From Bog-473 sp963838835 (GTDB lineage: Bacteria > Actinomycetota > Acidimicrobiia > Acidimicrobiales > RAAP-2): a stretch of DNA of 64,000 bases. The notes beneath the pieces were generated by a model. The model was not told where the DNA came from, made no database searches, and worked only from the letters and a program-made list of their open reading frames with translations. The stretch is taken from NCBI GenBank assembly GCA_963838835.1, contig CAWITA010000023.1, positions 248,001 through 312,000 of the forward strand. Reading direction: 5' to 3'. The translations under genes were made by a program, and so were the position numbers. Positions 44,208 to 52,749 of the stretch are shown here, in pieces (the stretch's first letter is position 1; each line of letters opens with the position of its first letter).

Positions 44208-46880
44208 TCAACTGGAGCGGGTCACGTCGATCGGCGACACGGCGACGTTGTTGGCGTAGTTCGGATCCGGGTTCGCCGAGAGGGCGGCCGCGACCACCGA
44301 TCGACGACCCGGCCTGGTGGCCCGGAAGCTCACCGTGATGGTGGCCGACGAACCGGGCTCGAGGGAGCCCACGAACCACAAGCCGGCGTGGTAGAACCAC
44401 CAGCCACCGCGTAAGGCGGAAACCCGCCAGAACGTGCGCGGGAGCTCGACGTCCGCCGTGACGAAGGACGCCCTCGCAGGGCCTGCGTTGGCCACCGTCA
44501 GCGAGCAACGGGCCACCGTCCACACCCGGACGCTGGACGGGCACGTGAGAGCAACGGAGACGTCGGCGTCCCGTGTGTTCGTCACGGAAGAATTCACCGT
44601 CACCGTAAAGGGGCCGGCGGCGCGATCTCCGACGCCGTTGGTGGCCACCACCGAATAGGAGAACGACGTCGTCCTAACCGGTGGCGCACCTGTCAGGGCA
44701 CCGGTCGTGGTGTTGATCGAGAGCCACGAAGGCCCTCCGGACGCAAGCGAATAGGTCGGCGCCGGGACGCCGCTGGCCGCGAAGGTGTACGTGTAGGTCT
44801 GTCCCACCGTCGCTGTCGTCGGCGGCGAGTCAACGGTGAACGCGGGAACCTGATCGACCGTGATGGTCGCCGCGACCGTCGGCGCCGCCGCGTAGCCGCC
44901 GCCGCCCTCCTGGTTGGCGTCGATCACGCACGTGCCCGCCTGGGCGTAGTCGATGGTCGTGCCGTCCGTTCCGGTCACGTTGCAGACCCCGACACCACTC
45001 GAGGGATCCACCGAGAAGATGACCGGGTTGCCCGATGCTCCACCGGTGGCCGACAGCGTGGCCGACTGCCCGGCAAGACCAAGGGTGGGCGGCGTGAAGG
45101 TGATCGTCTGCGGGACCAAGATCACCGAGTCCGAGTCGACGGCATTCGTGGACACGTCCGTGTCGACCTGACCCGGCGGCAGCGAGCCACTGGCGATGTT
45201 GACGAACGCACTGCCCGCGGGGAGCGTCGACGACACCGCTCCCATGAGGGTAAACACGGCTGTGGCGCCGCTGGCCAAGTTGATACCCGTCCATTCGAAC
45301 TGGTCGGTCCCGAGGTCCACGAAGCTCGTCCCGCTGACTGAGCTCACTGCGAACAGGGCGGTGAACCCGCCGTCGAGCGTGTCGGCCACGGTGGCATTGG
45401 TGGCAGGCGAGGGACCGCTGTTGGTGAGCGTGATCGTGTACAGGTCAGAGCCACCCGGAGCGATGGTGTCGACGCCATCGGTCACGGTAATGGAGAGGTC
45501 GGCCGCCGGGAGGACATCGATTGCCGCGGTGGCGGTCGTGGGCGTGGTGCTCTGGGCGCTCTTCGCGGACGCGGAGGTGCTGTCCGACTCCATGGCAGAC
45601 GGCGCGTCGGTGGTCTCGTTGTAACTGAGCGTGGCCGAATCTCCTGCGCTCAGCGAAGGGATCGACCACGTGACGACCCCTCCCGCGCTGCTGGTCGTGC
45701 CGACGGAGGTCGTCACCGTGGAGTCGAGCGTGAAATTCGGAGCCAAGGTGATCGGCACCGAGAGAGCGGTCTGCGGGCTCGACGTGGTGTTCGAGACCGT
45801 GACCTGATACGTGACGTTGGTGCCGGCAAGCGCAGCCTCGCTCGGAGTCGTGGTCACGCTGTCACCGTTGAAGGAGGCGATGGCGAGACCCAGGGGACCG
45901 GCAGACGAGGCACCGCTCACCACGTCGGAGTCGATGGCGTCGTACGCGGGGTTGGTGTCGAACTCTCCTGGGCTGAGCGAGACGGTGGCCACGCTCACAA
46001 AGGCGCTGCCTGCGTTGAGAGACGACGGCACCATGCCCGTGACGGTGAAGATGGCGCTCTCTCCACTCGGGAGGTCGATCCCGGTCCACTCGAATTGGCC
46101 ATCGCCGAGATCGGTGAATGTTGTCCCGGCGATGGACGCAGAATCGGAGATGGCAGTGAACGCGCCGTTGAAGCCATCCGTCACGGTGGCGCTGGGCGTC
46201 TCAGACGGACCGCTGTTGGTGAGCGTGATCGTGTAGCTGTCCGTGGCCCCCTGGGCGACGGAGGTGGCGCCGTCCGTGATGCCGATCGTCAGGTCGGCGA
46301 CGGGGATCACCTCGACGGAGGCCGAGGCGGTCGCGGCAGTGGCACTCTGATCGCTCGTTGCCGCGGCGGAGGTGGCATCCGACTCGAGCGCAGCCGGCGC
46401 GTCGGTCGTCTCGGTGTACGTCAGCGTGGCCGATGCCCCCCCGGCCAGGTTCGGGAGGGACCAGGTGAGGACAGTGCCGGCCGTGGTGGTCGAGCCCGCT
46501 GATGCGGTCACGCTCGAGCTGTCGAGCGTGAAGCTGGCGGGGAGGGCGACCGGCGCGGCCACGTCGGTCTGTGCAGCCGAACCGGTGTTCGAGACCGTCA
46601 CCTGGTATGTCACGTCGGAGTCGGCCGGCGCGGACTCGCTGGACGCGGTCGTGACGGTGTCCCCCGCATAGGAGGCGATCGTGATCCCCAAGGGTCCGGT
46701 GCTCGCGCTCGCACTTGCCTGGAGCGGCACGCCGAGGACCAAACCGGTGCACACCGCGACAAGGGCCGACCCGACCACGGCCGCCACCCGCCGGCACGGA
46801 CCGTGGCGAAACGAGCGCCGGGCCGGGCCGACATGCGCTGCCCCCGTCCCAGCAACACGGCGGCGCTCCTCGTTCGACAC
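44208..46880 (-). CDS. large secreted DUF11-repeat surface protein
   Basis: 890 residues with a signal peptide (VAAVVGSALVAVCTGLVLGV ... ASA). The body is two copies of a ~290-residue block, each holding two Ig-like DUF11 domains (YQVTVSNTGSAAQTDVAAPV; DSYTITLTNSGPSETPSATV; EWTGIDLPSGESAIFTVTG). Then follow an Ig-like segment with FTPPTLGLAGQSATLSATGG, a cadherin-like putative Ig domain (TVGQTYTYTFAASGVPAPTY, NTTTGALTGAPP) and a final DUF11-like domain. No LPxTG or C-terminal helix, so release or non-covalent attachment is likely. Probably a structural or adhesive cell-surface protein. Confidence 0.85.
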   Translation of the reverse strand: MSNEERRRVAGTGAAHVGPARRSFRHGPCRRVAAVVGSALVAVCTGLVLGVPLQASASASTGPLGITIASYAGDTVTTASSESAPADSDVTYQVTVSNTGSAAQTDVAAPVALPASFTLDSSSVTASAGSTTTAGTVLTWSLPNLAGGASATLTYTETTDAPAALESDATSAAATSDQSATAATASASVEVIPVADLTIGITDGATSVAQGATDSYTITLTNSGPSETPSATVTDGFNGAFTAISDSASIAGTTFTDLGDGQFEWTGIDLPSGESAIFTVTGMVPSSLNAGSAFVSVATVSLSPGEFDTNPAYDAIDSDVVSGASSAGPLGLAIASFNGDSVTTTPSEAALAGTNVTYQVTVSNTTSSPQTALSVPITLAPNFTLDSTVTTSVGTTSSAGGVVTWSIPSLSAGDSATLSYNETTDAPSAMESDSTSASAKSAQSTTPTTATAAIDVLPAADLSITVTDGVDTIAPGGSDLYTITLTNSGPSPATNATVADTLDGGFTALFAVSSVSGTSFVDLGTDQFEWTGINLASGATAVFTLMGAVSSTLPAGSAFVNIASGSLPPGQVDTDVSTNAVDSDSVILVPQTITFTPPTLGLAGQSATLSATGGASGNPVIFSVDPSSGVGVCNVTGTDGTTIDYAQAGTCVIDANQEGGGGYAAAPTVAATITVDQVPAFTVDSPPTTATVGQTYTYTFAASGVPAPTYSLASGGPSWLSINTTTGALTGAPPVRTTSFSYSVVATNGVGDRAAGPFTVTVNSSVTNTRDADVSVALTCPSSVRVWTVARCSLTVANAGPARASFVTADVELPRTFWRVSALRGGWWFYHAGLWFVGSLEPGSSATITVSFRATRPGRRSVVAAALSANPDPNYANNVAVSPIDVTRSS

Positions 46881-47047
46881 GGCGTTCCTCCTCGTGGCCC
46901 CGGCGGCACACGCTCCCAGACGCTCTGCGTTGCATTATCTGACGGGGCCCGGGCCATGTCTGTGGGACTTAAGTCCGGTTCTGATTGTCGAAAATGTGCG
47001 ATACCTCGGTGTCCCGCCACCGCGGCGGGGCGCCGAGCCCCAACCGA

Positions 47048-48730
47048 CTAGACCTCGAAGGTCTCTCCCCTCGGGCGGTGGATGGTCAGTGCCGCCACCA
47101 CGGCCCCGGCCAGGATGAGCACACCGGACAACACGAGTGCTTCGTGGAGTCCCGAGCCGAACGCGTCGTAGGCCGCGTTGACCACCTTGGTGGCGATACG
47201 GGCGACTGCTTCGTTCTTCGAGTGTTCGGCACTCGACGCTGCTCCGCCGCTCGACGCACCTCCGGTCTGGATGGCGTGCTCGACCAGACTCTGGAAGTTC
47301 GGGGGGATCCCAATAGCCTTGAGGCGAGCCGCCAGGTCGCCGGTGAGCTTGGCGTTGACGATGGCGCCCAAAATCGCCACTCCGAACACCGCGCCCATCT
47401 CCCGACTCGTGTTGGTCGCTGATGCCGCCATGCCGGAGCGCTCCGGCGGGACGACCGTGAGGGGGACCGAAGTCACAGGAACCAGCAGCATCCCGATGCC
47501 GATGCCCGCGATGGGGAGCACCCAGCCGAGCATGGCGAAGCTGACCTGTGGTCCGAGCACCGCGCTCGCCAGGAGGATGCCCCCACCGGCCAGCAGACAG
47601 CCGACCGTCATCGGTCCCCGGGGTCCAACCCGAGCGACGAGGGGGCCGGTCAGGGCCGACACGATGATCAATCCCGCGGCCATCGGGAGGAAGTCGATCG
47701 CCGTCTGGTACGCGGATGCTCCGACGACGACCTGGAGGTACAGGGCCGTGAAAAAGAAGATGGAGAACGTTCCGAAGTATGCGACGAAGGCCACGAAATT
47801 GGAGCCGGCGAAGGGTGGTCGGCGGAACATGGTGAGGTCGAGCATCGGGCTCTTCACCCGGCGCTCCGTGACGACGAAGGCGACACCGAACACACCGCAC
47901 AGGACGAACAGCGTCAAAATCCACGGCGCGGTGTAGCCCGAGACCTCGCCCTGGATCACGGCGAACGACATGCAGGCCAGACACGCCGCACCGAAGATGA
48001 GCCCGAGCCCGTCGATGCGTCGACCCTGGCGGTCCGACGTTTCGGGTACCGCGACGGCGGCCAGGACGAACGCGACGGCGCCGAAACCGAGATTGAACCA
48101 GAAGATGGCCCGCCAGCTCGAGAAGCCGACCAGCGCGCCTCCGATGACCGGCCCGAGGGCAAGGGCGAGGCCGGAGACGGCCGCCCAGACGCCGAGCGCG
48201 TCGGCCCGGGTCGCCCGGTCGGGGTAGACGTGGCGGATGATGGACAAGGTTCCCGGTTCGCTGGCGGCGGCCCCGACACCCATGATCACGCGGCCGGCGA
48301 TCAGCCAGTCGACGTTGCCCGCCATCGCGGCCACCACGGATCCCGCGCAGAAGATGGCGACCCCGGCCAGCATGATGCGCTTGCGCCCGAGGATGTCGCC
48401 CAACATCCCCGCCGCGAGCATGAAGCTGGCGAAGGTCAGGGCATAGCCGTTGACCACCCATTGCAGCGACGTGACGCCCGCGTGAAGGTCGCTCTGAACG
48501 TTGGCCAGCCCGACGCTGACGATCGTGTTGTCGAGGAACGTGAGGAAGAGGACCGCGCACAGGGTCGCCAGGGCGACCGCTTGGGCCGGCGAGCCGAGGC
48601 CCCCCTTCCTGATCTCCAGACCGGGAGCGGCGCCGTCACCGGCGCCCGGCCCGTCCACTCCCCGTGTCAGCACGGAAGGTCCCCCCGTCGCGGTCGGGCT
48701 CCGGGCTGCTCGAGCGCGCGGTTCACGCAT
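47048..48730 (-). CDS. MFS exporter, DHA2 (EmrB/QacA-like) family
   Basis: 560 residues from ATG 48730. About 14 helices; FLTFLDNTIVSVGLANVQSD in helix 1, GMLGDILGRKRIMLAGVAI (motif A), GLALALGPVIGGALVGFSSW (motif C). A ~90-residue insertion before the last helix is rich in Ala/Ser/Gly and charged residues and carries a predicted extracytoplasmic helix (HAIQTGGASS ... IATKVVNAAYDAFGSGLHEA). Substrate unknown. It is followed by nothing on the same strand for 170 bp. Confidence 0.92.
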   Translation of the reverse strand: MREPRARAARSPTATGGPSVLTRGVDGPGAGDGAAPGLEIRKGGLGSPAQAVALATLCAVLFLTFLDNTIVSVGLANVQSDLHAGVTSLQWVVNGYALTFASFMLAAGMLGDILGRKRIMLAGVAIFCAGSVVAAMAGNVDWLIAGRVIMGVGAAASEPGTLSIIRHVYPDRATRADALGVWAAVSGLALALGPVIGGALVGFSSWRAIFWFNLGFGAVAFVLAAVAVPETSDRQGRRIDGLGLIFGAACLACMSFAVIQGEVSGYTAPWILTLFVLCGVFGVAFVVTERRVKSPMLDLTMFRRPPFAGSNFVAFVAYFGTFSIFFFTALYLQVVVGASAYQTAIDFLPMAAGLIIVSALTGPLVARVGPRGPMTVGCLLAGGGILLASAVLGPQVSFAMLGWVLPIAGIGIGMLLVPVTSVPLTVVPPERSGMAASATNTSREMGAVFGVAILGAIVNAKLTGDLAARLKAIGIPPNFQSLVEHAIQTGGASSGGAASSAEHSKNEAVARIATKVVNAAYDAFGSGLHEALVLSGVLILAGAVVAALTIHRPRGETFEV

Positions 48731-48911
48731 ACGAGTTTTGCGTACCCACGCGAGGGGTAGTGGAACCCACAACGGGGTGCCCCGCGAGTGCACGTCCCAG
48801 CAAGCGCGAGCTCGCGTGCACCCTTCGGACTGCTGAGCCTGCCCGGTTGAGCCCAGGAGGACCGGCGATGGCTTTCGGGAGGGCTTGTGGGGCAGGCGAC
48901 CGGGTGAACGG

Positions 48912-49409
48912 GTGAACGACAGGCCGGCGGACGATCTGACTGCCTTCTTCGAGCGGGTCGACTACCCGTTCTACGTCGTCACGGCGCGGGCTGCCGATGC
49001 CGAGATGAGTGGCTGCCTGGCCGGGTTTGTGACGCAGTGCAGCATCGACCCGCCGAACTTTCTCGTCTGCGTCTCCAAGATCAACCACACGTTTCCTGTC
49101 GCCGAGCGTTCGTCGGGTATGGGACTCCACTTCCTCGGTGGGGACCAGGTCGACCTGGCCCGCATCTTCGGCGAGGAGACCGGCGACCTCGTCGACAAAT
49201 TCGCCGCGGTCGACTGGCGGCTGGGCTCCACCGGGGCACCCCTGCTGGTCGACTCAGCGGTGAGCATGGAGGGCCAGATTCTCGGCCACTTCTCCGTCGG
49301 CGACCACGAGGCCTTCTTGATGCGGGCCGTGCGCGCCGTGACCGGCGGCCATGCGGGGCTCCTCACCTTCCGGAGCACCCCGCGCTTGCACCCCGGTCAC
49401 CCGGCCTAG
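48912..49409 (+). CDS. flavin reductase domain protein
   Basis: 165 residues from GTG 48912 (VNDRPADDLTAFFERVDYPF). The split-barrel FMN fold is shown by YPFYVVTARAADAEMSGCLA, FVTQCSIDPPNFLVCVSKIN, FGEETGDLVDKFAAVDWRLG and LGHFSVGDHEAFLMRAV. It is the flavin reductase/DIM6-NTAB type; such proteins supply reduced flavin or reduce small substrates. It stands alone and no monooxygenase partner adjoins it. Confidence 0.87.
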   Translation: MNDRPADDLTAFFERVDYPFYVVTARAADAEMSGCLAGFVTQCSIDPPNFLVCVSKINHTFPVAERSSGMGLHFLGGDQVDLARIFGEETGDLVDKFAAVDWRLGSTGAPLLVDSAVSMEGQILGHFSVGDHEAFLMRAVRAVTGGHAGLLTFRSTPRLHPGHPA

Positions 49410-49428
49410 CGCACTCGCCTGGTCGTCG

Positions 49429-49935
49429 TCAGGACCGGCCGTCCTCCCCGGTCTCCGACTGCAACGAGGCCAACAGCTCTTCGAGGCGCTCGTTGGACTC
49501 GATGATCCCCTGCTCCATGCCGTTGGCGACGTGCATGTCGCGCGCTTCGACGGAGCTGTGCCGGGTCGTCGAGGTCAGCAACGTCCCGCCGTCGACCGCC
49601 TCGAGCACGAGCGTTTCGACCGCCTCGTGCTCCGGCGCGCCCTCGTAGACGAAGGTGCCGACCCGGCGACGCGGCGGGTCCAGCTCCAGGAACTCGCCAC
49701 GGAAGGCGAACTCCATCCCGTCGGGGGCGCGCTGCACGATCCGCCACCTGCCGCCGACGCGGAGGTCGATCTCGCACTCGGACACCTCCAGGCGCCGGGG
49801 ACCCCACCAGCGTCGCAGGTACTCGCCTTCCGTGCAGGCGCGGTAGACCAGATCGGGCGACGCCTGGAAGAACCGGCGGATGGTGATGAAGGGCTCGCCG
49901 ACCGGTGTCGTGATCTCGGTCTCCGTGTTGGTCAT
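49429..49935 (-). CDS. SRPBCC (AHSA1-like) domain protein
   Basis: 168 residues from ATG 49935 after GGAGAAGGAGCG. Family markers: TIRRFFQASPDLVYRACTEG, EYLRRWWGPRRLEVSECEID, LRVGGRWRIVQRAPDGMEFA, MEQGIIESNERLEELLASLQ. It is 17 bp downstream of an ArsR repressor, the same arrangement as at 2.6-3.4 kb, though the two SRPBCC proteins are not close in sequence. Ligand or activity unknown. Confidence 0.92.
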   Translation of the reverse strand: MTNTETEITTPVGEPFITIRRFFQASPDLVYRACTEGEYLRRWWGPRRLEVSECEIDLRVGGRWRIVQRAPDGMEFAFRGEFLELDPPRRRVGTFVYEGAPEHEAVETLVLEAVDGGTLLTSTTRHSSVEARDMHVANGMEQGIIESNERLEELLASLQSETGEDGRS

Positions 49936-49952
49936 GGACACGCTCCTTCTCC

Positions 49953-50327
49953 CTATGCTCCTGATGCGGTTCTTCCTCGTGCTTCCTGTCGCGGTGATGC
50001 CTGCAGCTCGTCGAGGAGCTCGTCGAGGCGGTCGAAGCTTTCCTCCCAGAATTCGCGGTACGAACCGACCCAGTCCGAGAGCTGCTTGAGCCGCTGGGGT
50101 TCGAGATGGCACATGCGCCGCCGAGCGAGGCGGTGTCGCGAGATCAGTCCCGCGTCCTCCAGCACCCGGAGATGCTTGGTGATGGCGGGTTGGCTCATGG
50201 GGAACGGGGCCGCCACATCGAGCACGCCGGCGTCGCCCCGGGCCAGCCGGACCAGGATGGCCCTCCTCGTGGGGTCCGACAGCGCACCGAAGGCCCGGTC
50301 CAGCTCGGTTTCGCTCAGTTCTGCCAT
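49953..50327 (-). CDS. ArsR-family transcriptional repressor
   Basis: 124 residues from ATG 50327 (MAELSETELDRAFGALSDPT). Winged helix with SQPAITKHLRVLEDAGLISR and wing HRLARRRMCHLEP, then a long C-terminal helix for dimerisation; no metal-binding Cys pair. Two upstream in-frame starts (up to 50378) would add only a repetitive Met-Pro-Ala leader and place the start inside the likely operator, so 50327 is preferred. It precedes and probably controls the SRPBCC gene. Confidence 0.9.
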   Translation of the reverse strand: MAELSETELDRAFGALSDPTRRAILVRLARGDAGVLDVAAPFPMSQPAITKHLRVLEDAGLISRHRLARRRMCHLEPQRLKQLSDWVGSYREFWEESFDRLDELLDELQASPRQEARGRTASGA

Positions 50328-50370
50328 CGCTGGGGCTGCCATCGCTGGGGCTGGCATCGCTGGGGCTGGC
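50321..50370. repeat. 15-bp tandem repeat at the start of the ArsR gene
   Basis: Three copies of CTG(C/G)CATCGCTGGGG run from 50321 to 50365, with part of a fourth. Each unit includes a possible ATG on the minus strand, so copy-number change would move or multiply start codons of the repressor. Confidence 0.8.
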
Positions 50371-50386
50371 ATAACCACATAGTTAT
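50371..50386. promoter_or_regulatory. inverted repeat, probable ArsR operator
   Basis: ATAAC-CACATA-GTTAT forms a 5-bp dyad in an AT-rich patch 44-59 bases upstream of the repressor start. Position fits autoregulation; not the same sequence as the dyad at 3388-3401. Confidence 0.5.
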
Positions 50387-50452
50387 ATGAAATCGGGCCG
50401 ACGTCAAGGCCGAGTTGAAGGTCGCGGACCGGCCCCGCCGGGGACTGTTCGG

Positions 50453-50815
50453 TCAGCCGGAGTGGCTCATGGGGTGGGCGCGTCGCTCCCGAAGGCGAGG
50501 GGCTGCACCAGGCTCATCATGTTCCCCGAGTCGTCTCGCAGCGTGGCCTCCCAAGCTGGAGAATCCCACCAGCAGGCAGACCTCGGTCACGGTCAGATTG
50601 GCCGAGCGGAGAAGGTCCTTGGCGCGCTCAACCCGGCGACGGGTGAGGTAGTTCGCCGGGCTCTCGCCGTAGGCCTCCTTGAACGCGCGTGCGAAGTGGA
50701 ACTTCGAGTAGCCCGCCGCCGCCGCCATCTGGTCGAGGTCGAGTGGATCGGCGAAACGCAGGTCCATGAGATCCCGCACTTGGCGGAGATGTGCGAGGCG
50801 TCCGCTGTCGCTCAC
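50453..50815 (-). pseudogene. AraC-family regulator truncated in its second HTH, joined to a VOC tail
   Basis: From GTG 50815 the frame has AraC HTH 1 (PLDLDQMAAAAGYSKFHFAR, AFKEAYGESPANYLTRRRVE) and the start of HTH 2 (DLLRSANLTVTEVCLLVGFS), then breaks off after SSLG at about 50550, lacking the recognition helix and end. In a different frame the following DNA reads EATLRDDSGNMMSLVQPLAF and stops at 50467, which looks like the last beta strand of a VOC protein. So a deletion seems to have fused the front of an araC gene to the back of a VOC gene. Confidence 0.65.
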
Positions 50816-50892
50816 CGTTCGCACGGTACCGCCCCGGTCGGCCGCGCCGAGACAGGCCAGAACTTGGGACCGCCGCCGGTTCGAGACCCGGT

Positions 50893-51351
50893 CTACGCCG
50901 TCGTGAACCTTTCGGCGACCCAGGCGGGGAGCCGCGTCGGCCGGCCCTCTCCGTCGACACACCCGTGCACCGTGACGGCGGTGGCCCGCGCCTCGCCGCC
51001 CACCGACAGCAGGTAGGCGACTTGGAACGTCGTGCGCGTGACTGCGCCGATCACCAGCGAGACGTCCACCTCGTCGTCGAAACGCAACGGCTTGCGGTAC
51101 CGCACGAACACCTCGAGCACGGCGAAGTCCCGGCCATGGGCGGACTCGCCGTCGCCTTCTCCGGCGCGCACCGAATCGTAGGGACGCCCGATCGCCCGGA
51201 GATACTCCACCCGCGCCTCCTCGAGGTACGGCAGGTAGGCCGCGTGGTGGATGATGCCCATGGCGTCGGTCTCCGCGAATCGGGTGCGCAGCCGGTGCAC
51301 AAAGTCGTAGTCAGCCGGGTCCCGCGAGGGCTGCAACGACTGACGGGGCAC
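50893..51351 (-). CDS. acyl-CoA thioesterase, 4-hydroxybenzoyl-CoA type
   Basis: 152 residues from GTG 51351. Hotdog-fold signature: FVHRLRTRFAETDAMGIIHH, AAYLPYLEEARVEYLRAIG and VFVRYRKPLRFDDEVDVSLV; the Asp of ETDAMG is the family's catalytic residue. It hydrolyses an acyl-CoA, substrate unknown. It starts 10 bp after the stop of the PaaI-like thioesterase gene, so the two form an operon. Confidence 0.9.
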   Translation of the reverse strand: MPRQSLQPSRDPADYDFVHRLRTRFAETDAMGIIHHAAYLPYLEEARVEYLRAIGRPYDSVRAGEGDGESAHGRDFAVLEVFVRYRKPLRFDDEVDVSLVIGAVTRTTFQVAYLLSVGGEARATAVTVHGCVDGEGRPTRLPAWVAERFTTA

Positions 51352-51361
51352 GATGCGCCCG

Positions 51362-52159
51362 CTACTCCCCCGTCGGGACCACGCCGCCGCCTGCGGCGGC
51401 CACCCCGCCCGTCTCCCTCGCCTCGCTCCCGGGAGCCTCCGCCGCACCGCCGGACGAGGGGTGGCTCCCACCGGAAGAGCGGCTCGAGGCCATCCGGTTG
51501 ACGCGCTCGCGGTTGTTGAAGATGGCGAACTCGCCCTTGGCCTCGACGGTCACGATCCCGTCCTGGACGATGCGGCCCTTGCTGAAGACGCGCCGGTCGG
51601 TCACCCCGGTGACCCACCCCTCGAAGACGGCCTCGACGCCGGTGAGGGTCGGCCGGAGATAGCGCAGAGCCAGCCGCACCGTCGGCCCCGTTGCGCCCTC
51701 GATGGCGTTGGCCGCGGTCAGCACGATGTCGAAGGTGGCCGCGAGCACGGCGCCGTGGACGCAGCCGGGCGCGCCCTCGTAGGCGACGTCGAACACGGCC
51801 CGGCCCAGGGCCTTGGGTGGCTCGAAGTCGAGGACGACCGGCACCGCCAACGGGTTGAAGGGGCCGACGACCACGTCGTAGGGCATGGCACCCCCGATCG
51901 GCATCTCCTTCGGCGGGCCCTCCTGGTCCGGTGCGATGAAGCGGGGCAGTGGGTGCTCGGGCACGGACGCCTCGAGCTCGTCGGCCACCGCCGCCAGCTC
52001 CGCCGTCAGCCGAGACGTCTCGGCGGCGCTCGGCGCGGCGCTGACCGAGAGGCGGATCAGGCGGCGCAGGACGTCAGCCAGCTCCTTCGCCTCGGGCAGC
52101 CGCCCGCGCAGGCCGGGGTGGAGCTCGAAGGACTCCGGCAAGGCATCCGGGCTCAGCAC
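51362..52159 (-). CDS. PaaI-like hotdog thioesterase
   Basis: 265 residues. An N-terminal ~70-residue helical part precedes the hotdog domain: GGAMPYDVVVGPFNPLAVPV, YEGAPGCVHGAVLAATFDIV (HGG-like helix), TVRLALRYLRPTLTGVEAVF and DRRVFSKGRIVQDGIVTVEA. The last ~40 residues are Ser/Gly/Ala-rich and probably disordered. It is first in a two-gene thioesterase unit and divergent from the DUF3151 gene with a 96-bp gap. Confidence 0.85.
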   Translation of the reverse strand: MLSPDALPESFELHPGLRGRLPEAKELADVLRRLIRLSVSAAPSAAETSRLTAELAAVADELEASVPEHPLPRFIAPDQEGPPKEMPIGGAMPYDVVVGPFNPLAVPVVLDFEPPKALGRAVFDVAYEGAPGCVHGAVLAATFDIVLTAANAIEGATGPTVRLALRYLRPTLTGVEAVFEGWVTGVTDRRVFSKGRIVQDGIVTVEAKGEFAIFNNRERVNRMASSRSSGGSHPSSGGAAEAPGSEARETGGVAAAGGGVVPTGE

Positions 52160-52255
52160 GGCCCGACCCTACCGCCGGGCCTTCGCGGGGCGACATTCCC
52201 GGTCCCGGCGCGGTCCCCCGACGCCGTCTCCGGTGCGCGCTCCTAGCATGGAGAC

Positions 52256-52693
52256 GTGACCTCCGAGCACTCGGTCCAATTCACTTCCGGCAGCCCCGAG
52301 ACCGTCCTCGACCCCCTGACCCCGGGGCTGGCCGCCGCCCTCGACGCAGCCCGAGACCTCCCGCCGGACCGCCGCCGGCAGGAGGTCACGGCGGTGGCGG
52401 CCCAGGACCCACGCTGCCTGCAGGCGTGGGCGGACCTGGCCGAGCTGGCCGAGGACCCCATCGAGCGTTACGCCTTCGCCCGGGTGGGCTACCACCGCGG
52501 GCTCGATGCGCTGCGGGCGGCGGGCTGGCGTGGCTCGGGCTATGTCCGCTGGCGCTACGAGTCCAACCGAGGTTTCCTGCGGTCCCTGCACGCGCTCAAG
52601 CTCGCGGCAGGCTCCATCGGGGAGAGCGACGAGGAGCAGCGCTGCGACCTGTTCCTGCGCCAGCTCGATCCCGAGTGGGAGGACCGCTCGTAG
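52256..52693 (+). CDS. DUF3151 family protein
   Basis: 145 residues. DUF3151 hallmarks are DPRCLQAWADLAELAEDPIE, RYAFARVGYHRGLDALRAAG and WRGSGYVRWRYESNRGFLRS. The family is small, cytoplasmic, limited mainly to actinobacteria and of unknown function. Tetratricopeptide-like helices are predicted. Followed 56 bp later by the MarR regulator. Confidence 0.88.
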   Translation: MTSEHSVQFTSGSPETVLDPLTPGLAAALDAARDLPPDRRRQEVTAVAAQDPRCLQAWADLAELAEDPIERYAFARVGYHRGLDALRAAGWRGSGYVRWRYESNRGFLRSLHALKLAAGSIGESDEEQRCDLFLRQLDPEWEDRS

Positions 52694-52730
52694 CCCGCCG
52701 GCGGCCGGCGAGAGGAGTTCGGCCGCACAT

Positions 52731-52747
52731 AGTTAGCCTTTCTAACT
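52731..52747. promoter_or_regulatory. inverted repeat, probable MarR operator
   Basis: AGTTAG-CCTTT-CTAACT is a perfect 6-bp dyad ending 2 bases before the first ATG of the MarR gene. MarR dimers bind such dyads of about 16-20 bp. Its position at the start codon suggests either a leaderless transcript or that translation starts at the downstream GTG (52762). Confidence 0.6.
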
Positions 52748-52749
52748 GT

